A stretch of DNA of 64,000 nucleotides from an uncultured Selenomonadales bacterium (GCA_937901445.1 CALDHY010000021.1:13624-77623), one strand, 5' to 3'; positions 24,688 to 33,537 are shown, numbered from the stretch's first letter. A program made the numbers and translations. The notes: a model not told the origin generated them from the letters alone.

Positions 24688-25935
24688 ATGCACTTAAAAA
24701 TATTGGGGCTGAACTATAAAACCGCTCCGATAGAAATTAGAGAAAAATTTTCAGTTACAAAAGAATCAATCAAACGCGGGCTTGAAAATCTTGACGAATA
24801 CGAAGGCTTAAATGAGGCGGTTATTCTTTCAACTTGCAACCGTACCGAAATTTACGCCGTAACTTCCGGCGATTGTGAGGACAGCGTCAAAATTTTTCTG
24901 AATGATTTAATTGGCGGCGGCAACGTTGAAAATTTTTTATACGAATATGACGGCGAAAATTGCATACGTCATTTGTTTGAAGTGGCGTCGAGTTTAGATT
25001 CATTGATTTTGGGTGAAGGGCAGATTCTTTCACAAGTCAAAGACGCCTATACAATCGCAAAAAATATTGGTGCAACAAGTACGATTTTGAACACGCTTTT
25101 TCACAGGGCAATAGCCGTCGGCAAAAATGTTCGTACCGAAACTAAAATTGCTTACAATTCGGTTTCTGTCAGTTCGGCGGCGGTTGAACTTGCGGCTGAA
25201 AAATTGAACGGCTTGAAAGATAAAGACGCGCTTATTTTCGGCGCAGGTAAAATGGCGCAACTTACCGCCCAACATTTAAAAGCGCACGGCGTCAAAAAAA
25301 TTTTCGTTGCCAATCATCATTTGGAACGCGCTGAAGAAATGGCGGCAAAAATTGGCGGCGAAGCTGTGGCGTGGGAAGATGCACTTTACCGCGCAGTTGA
25401 CGTTGACATTATTATTACTTCGACGGGTGCGCCGCACTACGTTATTAAAACGTGGCAAACTCAACAGCTTATGGCGCGTCGTACAGGGCGCGGGATTTTT
25501 TTTATTGATATAGCTGTACCGCGTGACGTTGATCCTGAAGTTGGAAAAATTAAAGGCGTTACACTTTACAACATTGACGATTTGGAAGCGGTTGTAGAAT
25601 CGCACGTAAAGGCGCGGCAACTTGAAGCTGAATCTGCGCGAAAAATTATTGAAGTCGAAGTTGCGGCAATGACGGAGCGTTTCAAGTATTTAAAATTTCA
25701 GCCGTTAATGGCGGACTTATCGAACCGCGCCGAAAAAATTCGTGAACGTGAACTCAAAAGAATTTCCGGCAAGTTGCCAAATTTGACTGAAGATGAACGC
25801 CGCACAGTCGAACAAATGACTAAAAAAATTGTACGAAAACTTTTGCGCCTGCCAATGATGAAACTCAACGCCTCCGCCGGTACGAATGAAGAAAATTTTT
25901 ACGCGGCGGCTATGCAAGCTCTTTTCAGGGAATAA
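24688..25935 (+). CDS. hemA: Glutamyl-tRNA reductase
   Basis: A 415-aa enzyme reducing glutamyl-tRNA(Glu) to glutamate-1-semialdehyde with NADPH, the first step of C5 tetrapyrrole synthesis. The catalytic Cys50 is in STCNRTEIYA. LDSLILGEGQILSQVKDAY and the nucleotide-binding FGAGKMA follow, with a helical dimerisation tail. I chose ATG at 24688, behind GGGAGAGA. No other tetrapyrrole gene is nearby. The stop codon TAA begins a heptamer repeat. Confidence 0.93.
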   Translation: MHLKILGLNYKTAPIEIREKFSVTKESIKRGLENLDEYEGLNEAVILSTCNRTEIYAVTSGDCEDSVKIFLNDLIGGGNVENFLYEYDGENCIRHLFEVASSLDSLILGEGQILSQVKDAYTIAKNIGATSTILNTLFHRAIAVGKNVRTETKIAYNSVSVSSAAVELAAEKLNGLKDKDALIFGAGKMAQLTAQHLKAHGVKKIFVANHHLERAEEMAAKIGGEAVAWEDALYRAVDVDIIITSTGAPHYVIKTWQTQQLMARRTGRGIFFIDIAVPRDVDPEVGKIKGVTLYNIDDLEAVVESHVKARQLEAESARKIIEVEVAAMTERFKYLKFQPLMADLSNRAEKIRERELKRISGKLPNLTEDERRTVEQMTKKIVRKLLRLPMMKLNASAGTNEENFYAAAMQALFRE

Positions 25936-25960
25936 GGGCTAAGGGCTAAGGACTAGGGAT
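25933..25960 (+). repeat. Stop-anchored heptamer repeat (family A, copy 6), abutting the next start
   Basis: Four units (TAAGGGC twice, TAAGGAC, TAGGGAT) begin at the hemA TAA and end one base before the next ATG at 25962. No other ribosome binding site is present, so the repeat itself must supply the purine-rich AGGG. Confidence 0.85.
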
Positions 25961-25961
25961 T

Positions 25962-26774
25962 ATGGAAATTATAAAAGCTGAAAATCTTAAGCATATTTAT
26001 AAAACGGCGGCGGGCGATAAACTTGCTCTTGACGAAATTAATTTTACGATTGACGACGGCGAATTTATAGCGATAATCGGCACGAACGGCAGCGGCAAAA
26101 GTACGCTTGCAAAACATTTCAACGCGCTTTTAAAACCTGCCGCCGGAAAAATTTTTGTCAACGGGCTTGATACTTCTGATGAAAAAAATCTTTGGGCAAT
26201 TCGTGAAAATGTTGGAATGGTTTTTCAGAATCCCGATAACGAAATTGTAGCGGCGATTGTCGAAGATGATATTGCATTTGGACCGGAAAATTTGGGGATT
26301 GAACCGGCAGAAATTCGGCGGCGCGTAGACCTTGCACTTGATACAGTCAACATGACAAGCTACAAAAATTTTTCGCCGAGCAAACTTTCAGGCGGGCAAA
26401 AACAAAGAATCGCCATTGCCGGCGCAGTTGCAATGCAAACAAAAATTATCGTATTCGATGAACCGACGGCAATGCTTGACCCGCAAGGACGCCGTGAAGT
26501 TTTAAATACAATACAAAAACTTCATCGCGCAGGTTTGACGATTATTTTAATAACACATTTTATGGAAGAGGCGGCAACTGCTGACAGAATTTTTGTAATG
26601 GAACGCGGCAAAATTTTAAAAATTGGCACGCCGAAAGAAATTTTTTCAAACGTCAAAGAAATAAAGCGGCTCGGCTTAGATGTTCCCGTTGCGGCAGAAT
26701 TGGCGGCGCGACTGAAACTTCCCGCCGGTATTTTAACCGCCAAAGATTTAATATCAGCACTTTCAGTAAAATAA
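25962..26774 (+). CDS. ECF/cobalt-type ABC transporter ATP-binding protein
   Basis: A 270-aa ATPase of the EcfA/CbiO group. Walker A GTNGSGKST (about 41-49), Q-loop VFQNPDNEIV, signature LSGGQKQR, Walker B IIVFDEP and H-loop ITHFM are all intact, so it should be active. The QNPDN motif is typical of EcfA1. No second ATPase or T component is adjacent, although a possible S component lies at 33568. Start ATG directly follows the heptamer repeat. Confidence 0.85.
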   Translation: MEIIKAENLKHIYKTAAGDKLALDEINFTIDDGEFIAIIGTNGSGKSTLAKHFNALLKPAAGKIFVNGLDTSDEKNLWAIRENVGMVFQNPDNEIVAAIVEDDIAFGPENLGIEPAEIRRRVDLALDTVNMTSYKNFSPSKLSGGQKQRIAIAGAVAMQTKIIVFDEPTAMLDPQGRREVLNTIQKLHRAGLTIILITHFMEEAATADRIFVMERGKILKIGTPKEIFSNVKEIKRLGLDVPVAAELAARLKLPAGILTAKDLISALSVK

Positions 26775-26816
26775 ATTTTGTAATATAATTCACTGCAAAA
26801 AAAGTTGGAAATGATT

Positions 26817-27266
26817 ATGAGAAAAATTTTTTTGATAGTTGGATTTTTTTTTATGTTAATAGGGATTTTCGGTTTTTCGTACACGTGGAATCACGACCAC
26901 CGCAAGACTGAATTTTTGGAAGAATACGCCACGCTTGAATTTGTATCTGCGCGAGATGAACAGGGTTACCTTGAGGGCGCAAATTTGAGTTTGTGGGATT
27001 ATCGATTTGACAAGGCGCAACTTTTAAACAAGGCGATAATTTTTATTGACGGCGTCCCGTGGGAACTTGAAGCCGCCACTCGTCAAACTCTTTCAAACAG
27101 CCGCAACGAAAATAAATTATTTATCCAATTTCCAAAAGCAAGCCTGCGCGATATGTTGACGGCAAAAGAATTTCGGCTAAAATTTTACTATGACAACGGA
27201 CAATCAATCGACTTGCCGCTAAGTAAAAAAGAATTAATCACGTGGCAAAGAAAATTACGCTGGTAA
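26817..27266 (+). CDS. Membrane-anchored hypothetical protein
   Basis: A 149-aa protein with one N-terminal transmembrane helix (about residues 4-22) and a soluble domain with WNHDH and WELEAATRQTL. I do not recognise the family. The start is one of two close ATGs (26811 or 26817); the latter is better spaced from TTGGAA. Its 3' end nearly meets the YdjC-like gene 11 bp later, so they may be co-transcribed. Likely exposed to the periplasm. Confidence 0.6.
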   Translation: MRKIFLIVGFFFMLIGIFGFSYTWNHDHRKTEFLEEYATLEFVSARDEQGYLEGANLSLWDYRFDKAQLLNKAIIFIDGVPWELEAATRQTLSNSRNENKLFIQFPKASLRDMLTAKEFRLKFYYDNGQSIDLPLSKKELITWQRKLRW

Positions 27267-27277
27267 GGGGGAATTTT

Positions 27278-28126
27278 TTGAAACAGTTAATCATAAACGC
27301 CGACGATTTTGGGCGGCACAAGTCAATAAATACTGCGGTTGCAAAGGCTTTAAAAAAAGGTTGCCTGCGTTCAGCCACGATTATGGCGGGCGGAAAATTT
27401 TTTGAACACGCCGTTGAAGTTGCCAAAAAAAATCCAAAATTGGGCGTAGGGATTCACTTCACTTTAGCGAATGGTTATCCCGTGTTGCCGCCTGAAGAAA
27501 TTCCTTCACTTGTCACGCCGGAGGGAATTTTTCACGCAAATTATATTGAGTTTCTGAAATTGTACGTCAAGGGCAAAATTAATCGCGCAGAAATTCAGGC
27601 TGAACTTGCCGCGCAGTTGGAAAAAGTTACTCGCGCCGGTTTAACCTTAACGCACTTTGACAGCCACCAGCATTTGCATCATTTTCCCGGTATTATTGGA
27701 ATTGCGCTGAAACTTGCACGGGCGGCGAATATCCCCGCAATGCGCGTAGCTGACACAAAAATTTTGGACGGCTCAATAGAAAGTTTTGGGCAAGTTATAG
27801 GGCGGCTCGGCTTAGGTTCACTTGCAAAATTTGCCGCTCATTCTGCACACACAAAAAACATTTTGACGCCGGATCATTTTTCGGGAATTGTGGCGGGCGA
27901 ATCTGTTACCGAAAGATTTTTGGCAAAAGTTATCAGAAATTTGGGCGAAGGTACAACTGAAGTAATGCTGCATCCCGGTACAAAAAATTCAACGTTGCAG
28001 AAATTTTGCGAATGGGAACACGATTTTGAGGCTGAACTCAACGCCGTTACTTCAGCAAAAATTTTAAAACTGCTTATTAAAGAAAATGTTTCTGTTGTAA
28101 ATTTCAGCGCGTTATCTAAGGAATAA
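27278..28126 (+). CDS. YdjC/ChbG-like carbohydrate deacetylase
   Basis: A 282-aa protein of the YdjC family, metal-dependent deacetylases acting on N-acetylated oligosaccharides. Metal and catalytic motifs: INADDFG at the N terminus (Asp pair), VGIHFTLANG, THFDSHQHLHHFP and EVMLHPG. The TTG at 27278 is preceded by AAGGGGGAA; an upstream in-frame GTG at 27242 lies within the previous gene. Substrate unknown. The stop codon TAA begins a heptamer repeat. Confidence 0.85.
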   Translation: MKQLIINADDFGRHKSINTAVAKALKKGCLRSATIMAGGKFFEHAVEVAKKNPKLGVGIHFTLANGYPVLPPEEIPSLVTPEGIFHANYIEFLKLYVKGKINRAEIQAELAAQLEKVTRAGLTLTHFDSHQHLHHFPGIIGIALKLARAANIPAMRVADTKILDGSIESFGQVIGRLGLGSLAKFAAHSAHTKNILTPDHFSGIVAGESVTERFLAKVIRNLGEGTTEVMLHPGTKNSTLQKFCEWEHDFEAELNAVTSAKILKLLIKENVSVVNFSALSKE

Positions 28127-28184
28127 GGGCTAAGGATTAAGGCAAAAATTTCTAGTCCTTAATTCTTAATCCTTAACCCTTAAA
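28124..28184 (+). repeat. Stop-anchored heptamer hairpin (family A, copy 7)
   Basis: TAAGGGC, TAAGGAT, TAAGG from the stop codon, a CAAAAATTT turn, then C-rich units (CTAGTCC, TTAATTC, TTAATCC, TTAACCC). It ends just before CGACTGAAAGGAG, a ribosome-binding leader also found before hypA. Confidence 0.88.
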
Positions 28185-28208
28185 AATCGACTGAAAGGAG
28201 ATTTTATA

Positions 28209-30059
28209 ATGGCTATTTTCAAATTGAAACCGGCTTGCAAAGATTATTTGTGGGGCGGTCATCGACTGGTTGAAGAATACGGCGTTGAATATGACGGCGC
28301 AATTTTGGCGGAGGCGTGGGAACTTTCAGCACATCCCGCCGGTGCGTCAACTATTACCAACGGCAAATACTCTGGCAAAACTTTAAAAGAATACCTTGAA
28401 ATTGAAGGGCTTGAAGTTTTGGGCACGCACTGCCGCCGCTTCCGTGAATTTCCTATTCTTACAAAATTTATTGACGCAAAAGACAACTTGTCAATTCAAG
28501 TACACCCTTCAAACGCCTACGCACTCAAAAACGAGGGACAATACGGCAAAACTGAAATGTGGTACGTACTTGACGCTGAAGACGGCGCGTTTTTGTATTA
28601 CGGTTTTAAGCAGGAAATTTCTAAGGAAGAATTCGCGCAGCGTATCAGAGAAAATACTTTGCTGGAAGTTTTGAACGCCGTACCCGTCAAAAAGGGCGAC
28701 GTGCTTTTCATTGAATCCGGAACTTTGCACGCCATAGGCAAGGGTATTTTAATTGCCGAAATTCAGCAAAATTCAAATGTAACTTATAGAATTTACGATT
28801 ACGGCAGAGTCGGCGCGGACGGCAAGAAACGTGATTTACACATTGAAAAAGCCCTTGCCGTTACAAACAGAATCCCTATCGTTGCAAGTGCTGAAAGTTA
28901 TCCGCACGTTGCAGACTGCGATTATTTCACTGTCGATAAATTAAATCTGGACGGCAAATTAACTTATCGCGTACAAGGCAACGTCAATGAAAAATCTTTT
29001 TTGAGCATTTTAATTTTGGACGGCGCGGGCGTTATCAGCAGCAAGGGCGAAAAACTTTCATACAAAAAAGGCGATTCATTTTTCTTACCGGCAAACAGCG
29101 GCGATTGGCAAATTGAGGGAACTTGTGACGCGCTTTTAACTACAATTCGTGAAAAGGCTAATCCAATTCGTGTCGGCGTAAATATCGGCAGTTCAGAAAT
29201 TCAAATGGGCGTTGTTAATGAACAGAATCAATTAATTGACGTGAAAAAATATCCAACTAATCCCAAAAGACCTGCGCGAGAAATAATTGACGAGACCGCC
29301 GAAAATATTTTGAAACTTTTGGCAGAAAATAATATTCCGCTTGAACAATGTGTAGGCGTCGGAGTTGGAGTTCCCGGCACAATCGACAGGCGCAAAGGTA
29401 CGGTTGTTTACTCAAATAATATTCGCTGGGAAGACGTTCAACTTACAAAAACGCTCGGCGAAGTTATCCCTTGCCCCGTACGAATTGCAAATGACGCAGA
29501 CTGCGCGGCGTTGGGCGAAGCTGTAGCAGGCGCGGGCAAAAATTTTTCTGATGTTGTAATGTTTACGCTGGGTAATGGAGTTGGCGGCGGAATTATTTTA
29601 AACGGCGAAATTTTTGAGGGCGGAATAATGGGCGGCAGTGAAGTCGGGCACCAAGTAATAAGAGTTCACGGGCGGTTATGTACTTGCGGGCGTAAAGGTT
29701 GCCTTGAGGCTTATGTTTCAGTTCCTGCACTTTTAAAAGCGGCGGCGCAAGTTGCCGGTAAAGAAATGACACTTGACGAAATTTTCACGCTTGCCAAAAA
29801 TGAAAACGTCGAAATGATGGAAGTTGTTGAACAATATACTTTGATGCTCGGTCAGGGAATTGTTAATATTGTAAATATGTTTCGCCCGCAATTAATTTTA
29901 CTCGGCGGCGCAATGTCGGCTTATGCAAAAGATTTTATTGAACCGCTTGCAGATATTTTGAAAGAAGATTGTTTCGGCGGCGTGCACGCTCCAATTCCGC
30001 AAATTGCCATTGCCGAACTCGGCAGTAACGCCGGTATGATTGGAGCCGCTAATCTTTAA
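28209..30059 (+). CDS. Phosphomannose isomerase fused to a ROK-family sugar kinase
   Basis: A 616-aa two-domain protein. Residues 1 to about 315 are a class I mannose-6-phosphate isomerase (zinc-site motifs QVHPS, KTEMWY and SGTLHAIG). Residues about 318-616 are a ROK kinase: VGVNIGSSEI (ATP-binding), GVGVPGTI, NDADCAALGEA with catalytic Asp, EVGHQ, and the zinc motif CTCGRKGCLEAY near 490. The frame is continuous and no internal start is obvious. The fusion would phosphorylate a hexose such as mannose or glucose and isomerise the phosphate. AAAGGAG precedes the ATG. Confidence 0.9.
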   Translation: MAIFKLKPACKDYLWGGHRLVEEYGVEYDGAILAEAWELSAHPAGASTITNGKYSGKTLKEYLEIEGLEVLGTHCRRFREFPILTKFIDAKDNLSIQVHPSNAYALKNEGQYGKTEMWYVLDAEDGAFLYYGFKQEISKEEFAQRIRENTLLEVLNAVPVKKGDVLFIESGTLHAIGKGILIAEIQQNSNVTYRIYDYGRVGADGKKRDLHIEKALAVTNRIPIVASAESYPHVADCDYFTVDKLNLDGKLTYRVQGNVNEKSFLSILILDGAGVISSKGEKLSYKKGDSFFLPANSGDWQIEGTCDALLTTIREKANPIRVGVNIGSSEIQMGVVNEQNQLIDVKKYPTNPKRPAREIIDETAENILKLLAENNIPLEQCVGVGVGVPGTIDRRKGTVVYSNNIRWEDVQLTKTLGEVIPCPVRIANDADCAALGEAVAGAGKNFSDVVMFTLGNGVGGGIILNGEIFEGGIMGGSEVGHQVIRVHGRLCTCGRKGCLEAYVSVPALLKAAAQVAGKEMTLDEIFTLAKNENVEMMEVVEQYTLMLGQGIVNIVNMFRPQLILLGGAMSAYAKDFIEPLADILKEDCFGGVHAPIPQIAIAELGSNAGMIGAANL

Positions 30060-30120
30060 GGGCTAGGGGATAGGGGCTAAGGATTAAGGGCTAGGGTTTA
30101 AGGATTAAAAGCTAAGGATT
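30057..30120 (+). repeat. Stop-anchored heptamer repeat (family A, copy 8)
   Basis: Nine G-rich units from the stop codon of the fusion gene (TAAGGGC, TAGGGGA, TAGGGGC, TAAGGAT and so on), with no C-rich arm; comF starts 8 bp later. Confidence 0.88.
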
Positions 30121-30127
30121 TTTAAAA

Positions 30128-30823
30128 ATGTTGGAAAAAATTGCAAACGTTTTAAAATTCATTCAAACGACGCTGATTTATTTAATTTACCCGCCAATTT
30201 GCCCCGTCTGTGAAGAAATTGTTGACGAACGCTACCAACTGTGCGAAAACTGCGCGACGAAAATTTTAAAAATCGACACATATAAAAATCTTATTTTTCC
30301 GATAAACGCCATTATGAGAATTACAAAATATCGTAAAGGTACTCGTTCACTTTTGCGCCGCTTGAAATTCGACAACAACACAAATGTACTTGCCGCGTTG
30401 CAAAAAATTCTGTTCGACGCCGCAAGCAACGGCAAAATAAAAAATTTTCTTGCCGATATAGACATTGCAACTTATGTACCGCTCCACGAAAAAAGATTAA
30501 AAAAGCGCGGCTACAATCAAACTGAATTGATTTTCAAAGATTGGCTCCTCGCGCAGAATTTACCGGCAGAAAATCTGTTAATTCGTACAAAGGCAACGCC
30601 GCACCTTTACAAATACAATCCTGAAGAACGTAAAAAAATTTTGCAGGGCGCGTTCAGTGTAGTTGAAGGCGTTGACGTACGCGGCAAAAATATTTTGATT
30701 GTGGACGATATTTTTACAACGGGCGCAACGGCAGCGGGTTGTGCAAGCGTTTTAAAAAGTGCGGGCGCGGCGAAAATTTTTATGTTAGCATTTGCATCAG
30801 ATTTTGGAGAAGTAGTGGGATAG
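30128..30823 (+). CDS. ComF family phosphoribosyltransferase-like protein
   Basis: A 231-aa protein with an N-terminal zinc-type CPVC...CENC pair (about 25-47) and a C-terminal phosphoribosyltransferase domain with the PRPP motif ILIVDDIFTTGATAA. ComFC proteins assist DNA uptake in competent bacteria, and the family is broadly conserved. KRGYNQTELI is the usual ComF motif. The last residues and stop codon are encoded by octamer repeat sequence. Confidence 0.85.
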   Translation: MLEKIANVLKFIQTTLIYLIYPPICPVCEEIVDERYQLCENCATKILKIDTYKNLIFPINAIMRITKYRKGTRSLLRRLKFDNNTNVLAALQKILFDAASNGKIKNFLADIDIATYVPLHEKRLKKRGYNQTELIFKDWLLAQNLPAENLLIRTKATPHLYKYNPEERKKILQGAFSVVEGVDVRGKNILIVDDIFTTGATAAGCASVLKSAGAAKIFMLAFASDFGEVVG

Positions 30824-30893
30824 TTGGATAGTGGCGTAGTGGCATAGTTTTTACTACAAAACTACCACACTACCACACTACCACACTACAAAG
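30813..30893 (+). repeat. Stop-anchored octamer hairpin (family B, copy 3)
   Basis: TAGTGGGA, TAGTTGGA (contains the comF stop), TAGTGGCG, TAGTGGCA, a TTTTT turn, then a C-rich arm with CTACCACA repeated three times. Confidence 0.88.
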
Positions 30894-30915
30894 CGACTGA
30901 AAGGAGCGAACTACT

Positions 30916-31254
30916 ACGCACGAAGCAACACTTGCAGAAAGTATTTTAAAAATCGCGCAGGACGCAGCCGCCGAAAATCACGCGCAAAAAATTTCAGCAG
31001 TAGGTTTAAAACTCGGCGAAATGGCGGGCGTTGAAGTTGACGCACTAAATTTTTCTTTCGATATTCTCAAAAAAAATACAATCGCCGAAAACGCCGCGCT
31101 GAAAATTAACCGCGTCCCGATTCAAGCCCAATGTAACAAGTGCGGCAAAATTTTTACCGTCGAAAGTTATAATTTTTTTTGCCCGGAATGTGACGGAATT
31201 TTAATTTTGAAAAGCGGTCGTGAACTTTTGGTTGAGTTCGTCGACTGCGAATAG
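30916..31254 (+). CDS. hypA: Nickel metallochaperone HypA, apparent ACG start
   Basis: A 112-aa protein matching full-length HypA. The usual start Met-His-Glu is replaced by ACG-His-Glu; the frame is open from an in-frame TGA at 30898 and has no ATG, GTG or TTG before 31021. AAAGGAG lies 9 nt before the ACG, a normal spacing. His2 and Glu3 are the nickel ligands of the family, and Cys73/76/89/92 form the zinc site (CNKC, CPEC). Starting at the ATG at 31021 would lose 35 residues and the nickel site. Delivers nickel to hydrogenase or urease; no hydrogenase gene is in the window. Confidence 0.75.
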   Translation, partial: THEATLAESILKIAQDAAAENHAQKISAVGLKLGEMAGVEVDALNFSFDILKKNTIAENAALKINRVPIQAQCNKCGKIFTVESYNFFCPECDGILILKSGRELLVEFVDCE

Positions 31255-31265
31255 GAGGAAATTTT

Positions 31266-32117
31266 TTGGCAACAATCAAGGCACACATTAACAACATTGC
31301 ACTTTCGCACACGATTTTTGATTTACCGTTTGCATTTATGGCGGCGTTGCTGGCGTCGAATGGAAAAGTTGACGCCTTGACTTTATTTTTAATTGCGCTT
31401 GCCGTAACTTCCGGGCGCGCGGCGGCAATGGCTATAAATAATCTTGCAGATTTAAAATATGATAAACTTCAGCCGCGCCTAAAGTACCGCGCAATGGTAC
31501 GAGGATTAATTTCAAAATCTGAAGCCGTACTTTTTATAATTGGTTGCCTTTTGATAATGATTGTAACCGTCGCGCAGTTGCCGCCAATTTGCCTGAAACT
31601 TTTACCGATTGCGGCGTTGCCGTTTTTGATTTATCCCTTTACAAAAAGATTTACCGGCTGGTGTCACGTATGGCTTGGAATAGCAATAGCGATGGCTCCG
31701 GCGGGTGGCTGGGTTGCAGTTACGGGCGAAATTTTTTCCGTACCTATGATAATTTTATGTTTGGCTGTAGTTTTTTGGATGGCGGGCTTCGATGCAATGT
31801 ACGGCGCGCAGGATGAAAAATTTGACAAAGCGCACGGCTTGCACTCAATGGCTACAGAATACGGCGCAAAGGGCGCGTTTAAAATTTCAAAAGTTATGCA
31901 CGTGTTTTGTATAATTTGTTTGCTGATTGTAGGAATAATTTTAAATCTGGGAAGTATTTACTTTTTGGGCGTAGGAATTGCAACGGGGACTTTGATTTAT
32001 CAACACAGTATCGTAACGCCGAAAGATTTTTCACAGGTTACACAAAGTTATTTTATGCGAAACGGAATTGTTTCAGTGGCAATTTTAATTTGTACGTGGC
32101 TGAATTATATTTGGTAA
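31266..32117 (+). CDS. UbiA-family prenyltransferase (MqnP-like)
   Basis: A 283-aa integral membrane protein with about eight to nine helices. The two Asp-rich motifs of UbiA enzymes are present: NNLADLKYD (about 58-66) and DAMYGAQDEKFD. It probably attaches the polyprenyl chain in menaquinone synthesis (UbiA or MqnP type). TTG start after TAGGAGG, 11 bp downstream of hypA. Confidence 0.85.
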   Translation: MATIKAHINNIALSHTIFDLPFAFMAALLASNGKVDALTLFLIALAVTSGRAAAMAINNLADLKYDKLQPRLKYRAMVRGLISKSEAVLFIIGCLLIMIVTVAQLPPICLKLLPIAALPFLIYPFTKRFTGWCHVWLGIAIAMAPAGGWVAVTGEIFSVPMIILCLAVVFWMAGFDAMYGAQDEKFDKAHGLHSMATEYGAKGAFKISKVMHVFCIICLLIVGIILNLGSIYFLGVGIATGTLIYQHSIVTPKDFSQVTQSYFMRNGIVSVAILICTWLNYIW

Positions 32118-32150
32118 ATCTGCGATACACTTTTAAAGGAGGTTTTAAAA

Positions 32151-32495
32151 GTGAAAATAAATCCTGTCAACGGCTGGAACAAAAATTTTGCCGCGTATGA
32201 AAATTCTCAAGGCGACTACTCAAAAACCTTTTCAAAAGTGCTTGACAACCTGAAAAACGGCAGAGCGGCTGACTATGACGCAGAAACTATGGCAAGTCAA
32301 AAAACTCAAACATTGACGCAAATTCTTTCAGACGGCTCAACTTTGATAACAGTTTACGACGAAGGCGGGCGCGTCATTTCTCAACATAAAACTGCCGCAG
32401 TAAATCCCGATTCAAACGCTCAAATTGTCGATACTAAAACTGAAAATAATTTCGGCTTAAGTGAACTTTCAAATTTTAATTTTGTTTTACAGTAA
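32151..32495 (+). CDS. Hypothetical protein
   Basis: 114 aa, soluble, no recognised family. Contains SDGSTLITVYDEGGRVISQ, a beta-rich pattern, and a Gln/Thr-rich middle. GTG start with a near-perfect AAAGGAGG. Followed by a good terminator. Possibly co-transcribed with the UbiA gene, from which it is separated by 33 bp. Confidence 0.6.
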   Translation: MKINPVNGWNKNFAAYENSQGDYSKTFSKVLDNLKNGRAADYDAETMASQKTQTLTQILSDGSTLITVYDEGGRVISQHKTAAVNPDSNAQIVDTKTENNFGLSELSNFNFVLQ

Positions 32496-32502
32496 AAATT
32501 TT

Positions 32503-32527
32503 CAGGCGGGGTAACCTGCCTTTTTTA
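32503..32527 (+). terminator. Terminator between convergent genes
   Basis: CAGGCGGG-GTAA-CCTGCC stem followed by TTTTTT. Confidence 0.7.
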
Positions 32528-33508
32528 GTTGTAATAAATTTGGTCGAAAGTTGCGCCGTCAGCAAAATGTTCATCATGCGCGTTTTGCCAACCGCCGAAC
32601 GCCTCATCAATCGTGAAAAGATTCAGCGGCTTGAAAATGTAATTATATTTTTCCAAAAGTTTTTCATTGCGCGGGCGGTAAAAATTTTGCGCGGCAATTT
32701 CTTGCCCTTCGTACGAATACAGATATTTCAAGTATTCGGTTGCAAGTTTGCGCGTGCCTTTTTTGTCAACAACTTTATCGACAACTGCAACGCTCGGTTC
32801 AGCCAAAATACTAAGACTCGGCGTAATAATTTCGTATTCGTCGGGATTTTCTTGAACTGAAAGTAACGCCTCATTTTCCCACGAAATTAAAACGTCGCCA
32901 ATTTTTTGATTTACAAAACTTATGGTTGAGCCGCGCGCGCCGCTGTCCAACGCCACTACATTTTCAAAAAGTTTTTTCATATATTCACGGACTTTATTTT
33001 CATCGCCGTTAAAATTTCTGTTGGCAACTTCCCACGCCGCCAAATATCCCCACTGTGCCGCGCCTGAAGTTTTCGGATTCGGCATAACAATTTCTATATC
33101 GTCACGTGTTAAATCTTGCCAATCTGAAATATTTTTGGGGTTGCCGTTACGTACAAGAAAAACTATCGTTGAAGTATACGGCGAAGAATTTGTAGGAAAA
33201 TTTTTCTGCCAGCCCGCGTTAATCAAGCCTGCTTTTTCAATTTTCATAACGTCATACGCCAACGCCAAAGTTACAACGTCAGCTTCCAAGCCGTCAATGA
33301 CTGCCTGCGCCTGTTTGCCGCTGCCGCCGTGCGATTGTGTCAAAACTATTTCGCCGTCATTCATATAAGCTTTAAATTTTTTATTGTAAACGGCGTAAAG
33401 TTCCCGCGTCGGATCGTACGATACATTTAAAATTTTTTTACTTTCGCCGCAACCGCTAACCAGTATCGCCATTAAAACTAAAGCCAAAAATAAAATTTTC
33501 TTAATCAT
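32525..33508 (-). CDS. sbp: Sulfate/thiosulfate-type ABC transporter substrate-binding lipoprotein
   Basis: A 327-aa periplasmic binding protein with a lipobox (LVSGC, cleavage before Cys20). LNVSYDPTRELY, SHGGSGKQAQAV and the PNPKTSGAAQW segment are the classic Sbp/CysP motifs, so sulfate or a related oxyanion is the likely ligand. No permease or ATPase gene is adjacent, so it must work with components encoded elsewhere. Confidence 0.88.
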   Translation of the reverse strand: MIKKILFLALVLMAILVSGCGESKKILNVSYDPTRELYAVYNKKFKAYMNDGEIVLTQSHGGSGKQAQAVIDGLEADVVTLALAYDVMKIEKAGLINAGWQKNFPTNSSPYTSTIVFLVRNGNPKNISDWQDLTRDDIEIVMPNPKTSGAAQWGYLAAWEVANRNFNGDENKVREYMKKLFENVVALDSGARGSTISFVNQKIGDVLISWENEALLSVQENPDEYEIITPSLSILAEPSVAVVDKVVDKKGTRKLATEYLKYLYSYEGQEIAAQNFYRPRNEKLLEKYNYIFKPLNLFTIDEAFGGWQNAHDEHFADGATFDQIYYN

Positions 33509-33537
33509 AAAAATTTCTCCCTGATTAATAATATCAA

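Noticed and set aside
31021-31254. A 77-aa zinc-ribbon protein starting at the ATG at 31021
   Set aside because: The upstream frame encodes the conserved HypA N terminus, so this is an internal Met.
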